DNA of 31,467 nt. Origin: CAZQBY01 sp964540655 (lineage in GTDB: Archaea > Altiarchaeota > Altiarchaeia > JAFGQM01). Below the pieces are notes generated by a model. It saw nothing but the letters and a program-made list of their open reading frames with translations. It ran no database searches and was not told where the DNA came from. The stretch covers positions 1 to 31,467 of the forward strand of contig CAZINR010000009.1 in NCBI GenBank assembly GCA_964540655.1, in the 5' to 3' direction. This document shows positions 1-6,942 of the stretch, piece after piece. Numbering within the stretch: position 1 is the stretch's first letter; every line of letters begins with the position of its first letter. The position numbers and the translations under genes were made by a program.

Positions 1-17
1 GTTGGTGCAACACCAAC
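1..17. repeat. Perfect short palindrome at the window edge
   Basis: GTTGGTG (1-7) and CACCAAC (11-17) form a perfect 7-bp stem with a 3-base loop. It lies in the 63 bases downstream of the minus-strand gene that ends at 64, so it could help end that transcript or belong to something cut off by the window edge. No T-tract follows on the plus strand. Bases 18-63 show nothing else I recognise. Confidence 0.4.
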
Positions 18-63
18 CGGACTATGGACTTAAATTCGATTTATGCAACAAAGCAATTGAGGA

Positions 64-1242
64 TCAAACTATTTTTATCTCCGCCGACTTGCCCATGAAC
101 TTCCTTTGCTTGCCCCCCACAGTATAAGATAGTGAGGCCCCGTGCACCCTCAGTTTCCACCCCGCGTCCAGGCTCGGGATGTTGAGCTTGTAGGTTATCA
201 GCAGCCTCTTGCCGGGCTCCAGCCTGAAATCCCAGATGATGTCATTGCCCGCCACCTTGGCCAGCCGTATGCTGAACTCCGAAGCGGAGAGGGCCTTGGG
301 GGGGGAGTCGAAAACCCTCATGCGGGCGGGTTCTTTCTCTATGTTGATTACGGTAATCGTCCTCTCTATCTCGCTTTCCCGCCCTCCTGGAGCAGTGTTC
401 TTGGAGATGTCGCACCTTATCGCAGAGCGGCTGAATTGGAATCGGAAATAGAGCAGCAAGGCTATTATCAAGCATAACGGGACGAATATCAGTATGAGCT
501 TTATCGGGTCCATGATGTCGCTCTTCTGCTCTTTGGCTCGGGACACCAGTCCGAAAGCCTGCGTCGCGACGGAGCGGGCCTCTTCCAGAGATTTCAGGGA
601 GGATTCCAGGTCCGTTTTCGCCTGTACTGCGAACGTCTTGTACAAGTTGCTGGATATTCTAAATCTTTCCTTCGCGTTCTCGAGCATGGAGGTCATGCTC
701 GGCGTAACCTGCGAGGTCCGCTCCAACCGGTTGCGCAGCTTGTCAACCCCCTCTGCGGCTTCTGAAACTATTGTCGAGGGCAGGAGAAGGGCGTTGTCGT
801 GGAACTCGCCAAGCAAATCCAAAGACAGGGTATAATTCTGGGAGCCATACGCCGACTCTAGCGATATGAGGCTCTGCTTTGCCGCGTCAAGCGAGGGCCG
901 GGCATGTTCTATGTTCTCAGGCCCCAAATTCGACTCGGCCAGAGCAAGCAGATTCTCAGACTCGGCCAGGGCAGTCTGCAGACTCCGGTAGCTCTTGAGG
1001 AACCTCATCCGGGGTGTCGCCAGCTGCTGCCTCAGGGAATCCAGCTCTTTTGTCAAGGCTATGATTGCGTCTATATCGCCCGCCACCCTCGCATCACCCA
1101 AAGCCGCCTCTTTCTGCTCTATGTCGGAGAGCAGGTCATCGTAGGGGGCGACGCTTATGTCCTCGGCAGCCGATGAAATCACGAATATTGACAGCAGGGC
1201 GCAAAAGAGGGCTTTCCTAATCATTTTTAAAAGAGTGGCCAT
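64..1242 (-). CDS. Exported/membrane coiled-coil protein, unknown function
   Basis: 392 residues, family not recognised. A basic start and a hydrophobic stretch at residues 8-25 ending in SSAAE look like a Sec signal peptide. Residues 35-240 are alpha-helical and rich in E, K, L and A, so probably coiled coil. Residues about 247-266 are a clear membrane segment followed by basic residues (positive-inside), and residues 275-392 look beta-rich. This predicts an external helical stalk, one membrane anchor and a cytoplasmic beta domain. Two starts are possible, at 1242 and at 1224 (MIRKALF). The second puts the basic residues directly before the hydrophobic core, while the first is nearer the usual TATA spacing. 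It is divergent from the membrane gene at 1282, with only 39 bases between them. Confidence 0.7.
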   Translation of the reverse strand: MATLLKMIRKALFCALLSIFVISSAAEDISVAPYDDLLSDIEQKEAALGDARVAGDIDAIIALTKELDSLRQQLATPRMRFLKSYRSLQTALAESENLLALAESNLGPENIEHARPSLDAAKQSLISLESAYGSQNYTLSLDLLGEFHDNALLLPSTIVSEAAEGVDKLRNRLERTSQVTPSMTSMLENAKERFRISSNLYKTFAVQAKTDLESSLKSLEEARSVATQAFGLVSRAKEQKSDIMDPIKLILIFVPLCLIIALLLYFRFQFSRSAIRCDISKNTAPGGRESEIERTITVINIEKEPARMRVFDSPPKALSASEFSIRLAKVAGNDIIWDFRLEPGKRLLITYKLNIPSLDAGWKLRVHGASLSYTVGGKQRKFMGKSAEIKIV

Positions 1243-1281
1243 TAATTAAAACAGCCGTAAATTAAAACCAACCCTGGAAAG

Positions 1282-1806
1282 ATGCCCCTGGAAAGTGAGC
1301 GCCACCTCAAATGGTTCGACAGAATGCTGGAGAGCACTCTTACCGTAGTCGCAGTCATACTGTTTGTGATATGCCTCAGCCTGATAGTCCTGGGGCTGGT
1401 CGAGCTGGTCCGGGGCTGGAGCGTTATGTTCAGCACCACCGAGATATTCGAGGAGGCTCCCTCCAGCATACTGATAACCGGGCTGGGCATGATAGTCATA
1501 GGCATAGCCGTCCTGGATCTGACGAAATCCATAATGGACGAGCAGATAGCCGAGACCAAATTCAAGAATGCGCAGGAGAGGGCGCGCGACTTCTTGACCC
1601 GCTTCCTTGCCGTCATCATATTCGCGATATCGGCCGAGGCCTTCGTCCTTCTCGCCCGTTCGAACCCTGCCGTCAACCCTGGCATATTCGCCGATGCGGC
1701 GATGCTGGGCATAGCAGTGGGGGCGATGCTGGGTGGTTTGGCGCTCTACCTCAAGCTGACGTGCACGGAGTGTGACACAGACAGGCCAGGGCGACTGGGC
1801 GTCTAG
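1282..1806 (+). CDS. Four-helix integral membrane protein
   Basis: 174 residues with four hydrophobic segments at about 16-42, 62-82, 107-128 and 136-160. The loop between helices 2 and 3 is charged (DEQIAETKFKNAQERARD). Size and four-helix topology recall the PsiE-like family of small membrane proteins, but I see no diagnostic motif, so that is only a suggestion. The C-terminal tail has a CTEC motif. The gene converges on taw1 and the two TAG stops interlock in the tetranucleotide CTAG (1803-1806), leaving no room for an intergenic terminator. Confidence 0.75.
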   Translation: MPLESERHLKWFDRMLESTLTVVAVILFVICLSLIVLGLVELVRGWSVMFSTTEIFEEAPSSILITGLGMIVIGIAVLDLTKSIMDEQIAETKFKNAQERARDFLTRFLAVIIFAISAEAFVLLARSNPAVNPGIFADAAMLGIAVGAMLGGLALYLKLTCTECDTDRPGRLGV

Positions 1807-2771
1807 CGGCTTTTCAGAAGGGCCACGCGGCTCTCGCTCTTGCTGTCTTCCAGTTCAAAACCTATCTGATTGCCCAGCTGCTTCGCTATCTCCTCTATCT
1901 CCTTCTGAGACAGCATGTTGTCAAGGCTCAGACGCCTTCTGGAATAGCCCACGCACATGTATGATTTGACCTCCACGAAGTCCGGGTCGGCCTTCTTTAT
2001 CAGCTCAGCGAACTTGGGCAGGAGCTTCGGGTCGTCGTTCCATCCCTTTACCATCGTCATGCGTATGACCGTCCTGCATTTGAAGAGGGGGAAGATGTCG
2101 ATTGTCTCGTTAAGGCGCTCCCAAGCGTCGGGTACGATTGGCCTGTTCAGCTGCTTGTAAAGATTTCTATCAGGTGACTCGAGGCTCAGGTATAGCTGGG
2201 TGGGCTCCGTGCTGATGGAGCGTAGGCGCTCCGGGAACGTGCCGTTGGTCACCAGGAAGGTCGATTCGAAGCCGTGGTTATGAAAGCTCTCTATGAGCTC
2301 GCCAATCTGAGGGTAGACTGTCGGCTCGCCAGCTAGGCTGATAGCTGCTTGAGTCGGGTTCTGGGCCTCTTCCCACTTCTTCTGGTCGATGCGGTCTTTC
2401 AGTCCGCCGTAGCCGCTTATTAGCAGGCGCTGGGCCTTTATGGACTCTTCGACTATGAAATCCGGGTCGTCCCATTCGCTAAGCTCCGTCCCGATGGTCC
2501 ACTCTACCGGGCGCCAGCAGAAAACGCACTTCTGTGTGCAGTGGGCGACTGCCGGGGTCATCTGCAGGCAGCGGTGGGACTTGATGCCGTAGAACTTCTC
2601 CTTGTAGCAGACGTTTTTGTTCATAAGGCTGCGCCTGAGCCACTCGCAGGTTTTCACAGCGGAGTGCCTGCCCACCAGATGGTAGTGCTGCTTCACCAGC
2701 AGATTCTGCAATTCCTCCGGAATCAGTGACTCTTCAATACTCCCATTCTCGGCATCATCCTCGGAAGGCAT
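1803..2771 (-). CDS. taw1: 4-demethylwyosine synthase Taw1/TYW1 (radical SAM)
   Basis: 322 residues. This family builds the tricyclic wyosine base at G37 of tRNA-Phe by condensing N1-methylguanosine with two carbons of pyruvate. The radical-SAM CxxxCxxC motif is at Cys78, Cys82 and Cys85 (HCTQKCVFCW). Three further cysteines, Cys42, Cys55 and Cys68, are spaced 13 and 13, the spacing known for the second [4Fe-4S] cluster of archaeal TYW1. ISLAGEPTVYP and LVTNGTFPE are further core motifs. Length is normal for archaeal Taw1, which lacks the eukaryotic flavodoxin domain. No other wyosine genes are in the window. Its stop interlocks with that of the convergent membrane gene. Confidence 0.93.
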   Translation of the reverse strand: MPSEDDAENGSIEESLIPEELQNLLVKQHYHLVGRHSAVKTCEWLRRSLMNKNVCYKEKFYGIKSHRCLQMTPAVAHCTQKCVFCWRPVEWTIGTELSEWDDPDFIVEESIKAQRLLISGYGGLKDRIDQKKWEEAQNPTQAAISLAGEPTVYPQIGELIESFHNHGFESTFLVTNGTFPERLRSISTEPTQLYLSLESPDRNLYKQLNRPIVPDAWERLNETIDIFPLFKCRTVIRMTMVKGWNDDPKLLPKFAELIKKADPDFVEVKSYMCVGYSRRRLSLDNMLSQKEIEEIAKQLGNQIGFELEDSKSESRVALLKSR

Positions 2772-2844
2772 CGGCTGTAATCTGAAATTTATAGTAGAAA
2801 AATGGGTTTTTTAGGGACATAAAATCTGTCCGAAAACCATCGCG

Positions 2845-2857
2845 TTTTTATACTTTA
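2845..2857 (+). promoter_or_regulatory. TATA-like box of the PRC-barrel gene
   Basis: TTTTTATACTTTA lies about 50 bases before the ATG at 2901. A start site 26 bases on would leave a leader of about 24 bases, one of the few leadered transcripts here. A weak GGGT precedes the ATG. Confidence 0.5.
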
Positions 2858-2900
2858 AGTCGTTAACAATTCCGATATCATTCTTAAAAAAGGGTCAAAA

Positions 2901-3212
2901 ATGGCAAGATTCGTTGTTGCGAGGCAGTTGGGTGGGAAGAGGGCCATCACAACCACGGGGAAGGAGATAGGCAGGATTGACGACATCATAGTCGACGAGA
3001 CCACCGGCGAGATGGAGTCCATAATAATCGAGCCTGATGCGGAGACTGCCGACGACGTCCGGTTCCCGAAAGAGAGCAGGGGCGACTTCGTGGTCCCCTT
3101 CAAGGCCGTGAGAGCCATCAGCGACGTCATCGTCGTGGAGGAGGCTCCGGCGCCAGTGGGTCCGGCAGCGGCCCCGGCAGCCAAGCACCACCACCATCAC
3201 AGCTCCAAGTAA
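2901..3212 (+). CDS. PRC-barrel domain protein with natural His-rich tail
   Basis: 103 residues. Residues 1-80 fit a single PRC barrel: KEIGRIDDIIVDETTGEM is the conserved turn, and the next strand ends in FVVPFKAVRAI. Archaeal single PRC-barrel proteins include the CdpB cell-division factors of haloarchaea, so a role in division or as a small adaptor is possible but unproven here. An Ala/Pro linker follows (about 84-94), then KHHHHHSSK. The histidines are encoded CAC CAC CAC CAT CAC within continuous native sequence. The gene stands alone, with its own promoter upstream and a convergent gene downstream. Confidence 0.8.
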   Translation: MARFVVARQLGGKRAITTTGKEIGRIDDIIVDETTGEMESIIIEPDAETADDVRFPKESRGDFVVPFKAVRAISDVIVVEEAPAPVGPAAAPAAKHHHHHSSK

Positions 3213-3220
3213 GCCGATTC

Positions 3221-3231
3221 TCTGTTTTTGT
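3221..3231 (+). terminator. Possible T-tract terminator of the PRC-barrel gene
   Basis: CTGTTTTTGTG lies shortly after the PRC-barrel stop, in the 67-base gap before the convergent GGGP synthase gene. Archaeal RNA polymerase can terminate at short U-tracts without a hairpin. This is suggestive only. Confidence 0.3.
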
Positions 3232-3279
3232 GAATTTCCTAACGCTAGATCTTATTGTATTGAATCTGTCCTTGTGGGC

Positions 3280-4050
3280 TTACCTCTTCTTCCCCTCTTC
3301 CTTGACCGCCTTGACCAGCTTCGAGACCTTTTCCTTGGCGTCCTTAGCGCTTTCGATGGCCGTTCCCACCTGAACGGCATCGGCGCCCGCTTTGATGTCC
3401 GCGCGCACCTGAGCCTCGGTCCTGATGCCGCCGGCCACCACGTAGAAGGTCTTCGGGTCAAGAACGGAGCCGACTGCCTTGACCATCTCAGCCGGTACCG
3501 GCTCCGGCGGATTCGAGCCTGCGTCGGTGAGAACGAATCTGAATCCCATCATCTCTGCCGCCATGGCCATCGCGGCGGCAATCTTGGGTTTGTTGAGCGG
3601 TATCGGCTTGGCGTCGCCCACCCACGAGACGGTCCCGCCGTCGCCCACGACCAGATAGGCTACGGGAAGAGCCTCGATGCCGATCTTCCTTATCACCGGA
3701 GCGGCAAGGGTCTGCGCCTCGCTTATCCAGTAGGGGTTGCGTGAATTGAGCATGGACATGAAGTAGATTGAGTCGGCCTTGGCGGTGACCGTGGCTATGT
3801 TGCCCGGGAACAGATTGACCGGGACGTCCACAGCTTTTTTGATCTCGGAGACCGTGATATCGAGCGCCTGTCCCTGGACTCCGGTCGAACCGCCCACGAC
3901 AATCAAATCCGCTCCGCCCTCATAGGCCCCGCGGGCCGCCTTGACGGCCCCTTCTAGATTAGAATAGTCCAGAGGGTCTATCACTGCAAAGAAAAGCGCC
4001 CCTTCATCCTTCTTCTTGTCGTTCAAGTATTTCTCTACCCTGCCTGCCAT
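3280..4050 (-). CDS. Geranylgeranylglyceryl phosphate synthase (GGGPS)
   Basis: 256 residues from the ATG at 4050 (MAGRVEKYL). It forms the first ether bond of archaeal membrane lipids, joining sn-glycerol 1-phosphate to geranylgeranyl diphosphate. It is a TIM barrel: DPLDY is near the N-terminus, GGADLIVVGGSTGV follows, FPGN and SIYFMSMLNSRNPYWI are central, and VVAGGIRTEAQV and GADAVQVGTAIE form the C-terminal phosphate site. The SMLNS segment resembles group II GGGPS. The frame stays open to 4200, but that would overlap dihydroorotase. 4050 is preferred because a TATA-like box sits exactly 26-27 bases upstream. It is divergent from pyrC. Confidence 0.92.
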   Translation of the reverse strand: MAGRVEKYLNDKKKDEGALFFAVIDPLDYSNLEGAVKAARGAYEGGADLIVVGGSTGVQGQALDITVSEIKKAVDVPVNLFPGNIATVTAKADSIYFMSMLNSRNPYWISEAQTLAAPVIRKIGIEALPVAYLVVGDGGTVSWVGDAKPIPLNKPKIAAAMAMAAEMMGFRFVLTDAGSNPPEPVPAEMVKAVGSVLDPKTFYVVAGGIRTEAQVRADIKAGADAVQVGTAIESAKDAKEKVSKLVKAVKEEGKKR

Positions 4051-4087
4051 CCCGTATATTTTAATACAAACCCATAAAAACCTACTG
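4051..4087. promoter_or_regulatory. Overlapping divergent leaderless promoters (GGGPS / pyrC)
   Basis: In this 37-base gap the plus-strand box TATTTTAATAC (4057-4067) is centred 26 bases before the pyrC ATG. The minus-strand box GGTTTTTATG (complement of 4073-4082) is centred about 27 bases before the GGGPS ATG. Both transcripts would be leaderless, and the two boxes lie inside each other's promoter, so the two promoters may interfere. Confidence 0.55.
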
Positions 4088-5365
4088 ATGGCGGATTTGG
4101 TGGTGAAGAACGGCAAACTCGTCGGGCCTGCGACCATAGTCGAGGCCAACCTCGTGGTCGAGGGCGGCAAGATATCCAGAATCACCAAGCAGAGCGTCAA
4201 GACGGACAGGGTGGTGGATGCGCGCGGCCTTTATGTGATGCCGGGGCTGATAGACGGGCACGTGCACTTCCGCGAGCCGGGCGACACCCACAAAGAGGAC
4301 TGGAAGACCGGCTCTCAGGCCGCGGCCGCGGGCGGCGTGACTACCGTCCTGGACATGCCCAACAACAAGCCGAGCATCAACACCGCCAAGCGGCTGGAGG
4401 AGAAGAGGAAGATCGCCGGCAAGAAGAGCATAGTCGACTTCGGTCTTTATTTCGGCGCTGAAAACGACAGCCTGGCGGAAATCCAGAAGCTGGAGAACGT
4501 CGCCGGAGTCAAGTTCTTCCTGGGCAAGAGCACCGGCGACCTGCTGATAAACGAAACCAACCTATCCACGTTCTTCAAGGCGCTCCGGGCCAAGGGAATG
4601 CTGGCCGCATGCCATTGTGAAAAACGGGAGCTGCTGGAGAAGTACAAGAAGGACGAGTTCAGGTACTTCTCGGACATCCGGCCCACCATATGCGAGGCCA
4701 TGTCCATCAAGGACGTCGCGCGCAGCATGCACAACAACCGCGTCCACATCTGTCATTTGACCAGCGATGTCGGACTGAAAGAGGTCATACAGGCCAAGAA
4801 GCTCAACAAGGAGTTCACCTGCGAAGTGACCCCGCAGCACCTGTTTTTGAACAAGTTCGACGAGGCGGAGAGGGGTAGCTACCTGAAGATGTACCCGCCG
4901 CTGAGGTCGAAGCCGGACCAGTCCGCCCTGTGGCAGGGCCTGCGTGCGGGCATAATAGACATAGTCTCGACAGACCACGCCCCTCATCTGCGCGCAGAGA
5001 AGGAGCAGGAGTTCGGCAAGGCGCCGGGGGGCGTCCCGGGCGTGGAGACCCGCCTGCCGCTGGTGCTGCAGATACTGGATCTGCGGGGGCTGGTCGAGAC
5101 CTGCGCGCGCAAGCCGGCCGAGGTTTTCAAGATAAAGAACAAGGGCGTGTTAGCCGAGGGCTATGACGCGGACTTCGCGCTGCTCGACCTGAAGGGAGAA
5201 TATAAGATTTCGAGCGAGCGGCTCTTCACCAAATGCGGCTGGAGCCCGTTCGAGGGCATGAACGTGAAGGGCAAGGTGGAGGGCACATTCGTTAGAGGAA
5301 ATCAGGTCTTCGACGGAGAGCAACCTGTCGATAACGAAGGCAGGGAAGTGTTTTTTGCGAATTAA
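4088..5365 (+). CDS. pyrC: Dihydroorotase (type I)
   Basis: 425 residues from the ATG at 4088. It closes N-carbamoyl-L-aspartate to dihydroorotate, the third step of pyrimidine synthesis. The metal site of an amidohydrolase barrel is complete: His58 and His60 in DGHVHFREPG, the likely carboxylated Lys142 in GVKFFLGKSTG, His176 (ACHCEK), His223 (HICHLTS) and Asp296 (STDHAPH). The C-terminal segment GYDADFALLDL is typical of the small beta domain. An in-frame ATG further upstream (4016) would run into the GGGPS gene and its promoter, so 4088 is chosen. The rest of the pyrimidine operon follows one gene later on the same strand. Confidence 0.94.
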   Translation: MADLVVKNGKLVGPATIVEANLVVEGGKISRITKQSVKTDRVVDARGLYVMPGLIDGHVHFREPGDTHKEDWKTGSQAAAAGGVTTVLDMPNNKPSINTAKRLEEKRKIAGKKSIVDFGLYFGAENDSLAEIQKLENVAGVKFFLGKSTGDLLINETNLSTFFKALRAKGMLAACHCEKRELLEKYKKDEFRYFSDIRPTICEAMSIKDVARSMHNNRVHICHLTSDVGLKEVIQAKKLNKEFTCEVTPQHLFLNKFDEAERGSYLKMYPPLRSKPDQSALWQGLRAGIIDIVSTDHAPHLRAEKEQEFGKAPGGVPGVETRLPLVLQILDLRGLVETCARKPAEVFKIKNKGVLAEGYDADFALLDLKGEYKISSERLFTKCGWSPFEGMNVKGKVEGTFVRGNQVFDGEQPVDNEGREVFFAN

Positions 5366-5371
5366 TCGCGC

Positions 5372-5704
5372 CTATTCGCCCACATGCGCGCGGAATTCCT
5401 CGGCCGTCATGACCCGCTCCACGGGTATCCTATGCCTGTCCGGCGACATGAGATGGGGGGCTGTGTAAACATACACGTGGCCCTCCTTATCTCTCCCAAG
5501 CCATCTGGCCCTGCCGCTCATCTCCTTGGCGGTCGCGGGCATGACTCCGACGTTCGTGTGGACGACCATCTTCACCGGCCTGCCCTCGTGCAAGTACGTG
5601 TCCGGGCCTATCTCGCGGAGTTTAGGAGTCTTTTTCAGCCTATGCAGTGCCGCGCTGGTTATGTCCGGGTGTTTCGTTATCGGATGCTTGCCTTTCGGGG
5701 GCAT
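5372..5704 (-). CDS. Small basic protein, unknown
   Basis: 110 residues from the ATG at 5704 (MPPKGKHPITKHPD); an in-frame TTG at 5710 is less likely. I do not recognise the family. The N-terminus is rich in K, P and H, then come alternating hydrophobic residues (VKMVVHTNVGVMP, ARWLGRDKEGHVYVYTAP) that suggest a small beta-rich fold. There is no membrane segment or cysteine. It sits on the opposite strand between pyrC and carA, its stop 6 bases from the pyrC stop. An AT-rich box (about 5728-5741) lies at the right distance for a leaderless transcript. Base composition matches its neighbours, so it is probably a real resident gene. Confidence 0.65.
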   Translation of the reverse strand: MPPKGKHPITKHPDITSAALHRLKKTPKLREIGPDTYLHEGRPVKMVVHTNVGVMPATAKEMSGRARWLGRDKEGHVYVYTAPHLMSPDRHRIPVERVMTAEEFRAHVGE

Positions 5705-5746
5705 TTTCAACTCGCGCTTATTACAAGATGAAAATTAAAAAACAAG

Positions 5747-5759
5747 CCTTTTATATCTC
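5747..5759 (+). promoter_or_regulatory. TATA-like box of the carA pyrimidine operon
   Basis: CCTTTTATATCTC is the clearest TATA box in the window. A start site 26 bases on falls near 5778, leaving a leader of about 46 bases before the carA ATG at 5824, unlike most operons here, which look leaderless. Confidence 0.55.
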
Positions 5760-5785
5760 AAATTTCTAAATTAAATAAATTCTCA

Positions 5786-5809
5786 ACGTGTAGCGGCGAC
5801 GCTGCGTGT
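5786..5809 (+). promoter_or_regulatory. Leader hairpin with GNRA tetraloop before carA
   Basis: Bases 5786-5795 pair with 5800-5809 in a continuous 10-bp stem (seven Watson-Crick and three G-U pairs) closed by GCGA, a GNRA tetraloop. It lies wholly in the predicted carA leader, 14 bases before the ATG, where it could affect translation initiation or bind a regulator. Function is inferred from structure and place only. Confidence 0.4.
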
Positions 5810-5823
5810 CGAGTGGGTGGTTG

Positions 5824-6942
5824 ATGGTAAAGGGCGCATTGATTCTAGAGGACGGCACGGTCGTCGAGGGGGGGGGCTTCGGAGCCCTCAAAGACGCGGA
5901 AGGGGAGGTTGTTTTCAACACCTCCATGGCCGGCTATCAGGAATGCCTCACCGACCCTTCATATAGATATCAAATCCTCATGCCCACCTACCCGCTCATA
6001 GGCAACTACGGCATAACGCCGGAGCGTTTCGAGTCGGACAATGTCCAAGTCGAGGGCTTCGTGGTCAGGGAGCTGTGCGAAAAGCCCAGCCACGGGCGCA
6101 TGACCAAGAAACTGGACGACTGGCTGGAGGAAGAGAGCATTCCCGGCCTGCAGGGCGTGGACACCCGCTTCCTGACGCGCAAGATAAGGAGCGCGGGCGT
6201 GATGAACGGACTTCTGAAGCTGCCCTACGACCCGAAAGAGCTGGAGGGTCTGAAAGAGCGCGCACGGAATCTCAAGTCGATTTCTGAGATGGACCTCATC
6301 GAGCTGGTCACTGTCAAGAAGCCCGTTACCCACGAACCGGAAGGGAAGATCAAGAAGACGGTCGTCCTGATAGACTGCGGCACAAAGATGTCGATAGTCA
6401 AGAGCCTAGTGGACAGGGGGTGCAGGGTAATCCGAGTGCCGGCAGGGACCGAAGCGAAGAAGATACTGGAATACGGGCCGGATGGAATGATGGTATCGAA
6501 CGGTCCCGGAGACCCGGAGCGCGCGGAATACATAATCAAGAACATCAAGAAAGTCATAGACACCCAGCTGCCCGTCTTCGGCATCTGCTTCGGCAACCAG
6601 CTGGTGGGGCGGGCGCTGGGCGGAGACACCTATAAGCTCAAATTCGGGCACCGCGGCGGCAACCAGCCGGTGAAGGAGCTGAAGACCAAGCGCGTCCACG
6701 TCACGAGCCAGAACCACGGCTTCGCCCTAAACGCAGACAGCTTGCCCGCCGACGTGGAAGTGACGCACATAAACCTGAACGACAAGAGCGTAGAGGGTAT
6801 AGTCCACAAGTCGCTGCCCGTCTACACCGTCCAATACCACCCGGAGGCGCACCCGGGCCCCTGGGATTCGGAGTATTTGTTCGACGAGTTCATAGCCATG
6901 ATGGGCTGTAAAACAACAAGATGCCAAAGAGAACTGATGTGA
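5824..6942 (+). CDS. carA: Carbamoyl phosphate synthase, small (glutaminase) subunit
   Basis: 372 residues from the ATG at 5824. It hydrolyses glutamine and passes ammonia to CarB. The N-terminal CPSase domain has EVVFNTSMAGYQE and the C-terminal half is a class I glutamine amidotransferase. The nucleophile is Cys255 (FGICFGNQ, where many homologues have GICLGHQ), and His339 and Glu341 (QYHPEAHPGPWD) complete the triad. GTG at 5806 would also open the frame, but it lies in the leader hairpin and adds residues the family lacks. The 3' end overlaps carB by 22 bases, so the subunits are translationally linked. Confidence 0.95.
   Translation: MVKGALILEDGTVVEGGGFGALKDAEGEVVFNTSMAGYQECLTDPSYRYQILMPTYPLIGNYGITPERFESDNVQVEGFVVRELCEKPSHGRMTKKLDDWLEEESIPGLQGVDTRFLTRKIRSAGVMNGLLKLPYDPKELEGLKERARNLKSISEMDLIELVTVKKPVTHEPEGKIKKTVVLIDCGTKMSIVKSLVDRGCRVIRVPAGTEAKKILEYGPDGMMVSNGPGDPERAEYIIKNIKKVIDTQLPVFGICFGNQLVGRALGGDTYKLKFGHRGGNQPVKELKTKRVHVTSQNHGFALNADSLPADVEVTHINLNDKSVEGIVHKSLPVYTVQYHPEAHPGPWDSEYLFDEFIAMMGCKTTRCQRELM

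Noticed and set aside
3183..3212. Vector contamination suggested by the His-tag-like codons
   Set aside because: The sequence runs on without a break into a normal intergenic gap and the archaeal GGGPS gene; no vector sequence is seen.
4051..4200. Longer GGGPS reading frame starting at 4200
   Set aside because: It would overlap the 5' part of pyrC, matches nothing in the family, and ignores the well-placed TATA box before 4050.
5806..5823. GTG start for carA at 5806
   Set aside because: It lies inside the leader hairpin and adds residues absent from the family; ATG 5824 matches the CarA start.
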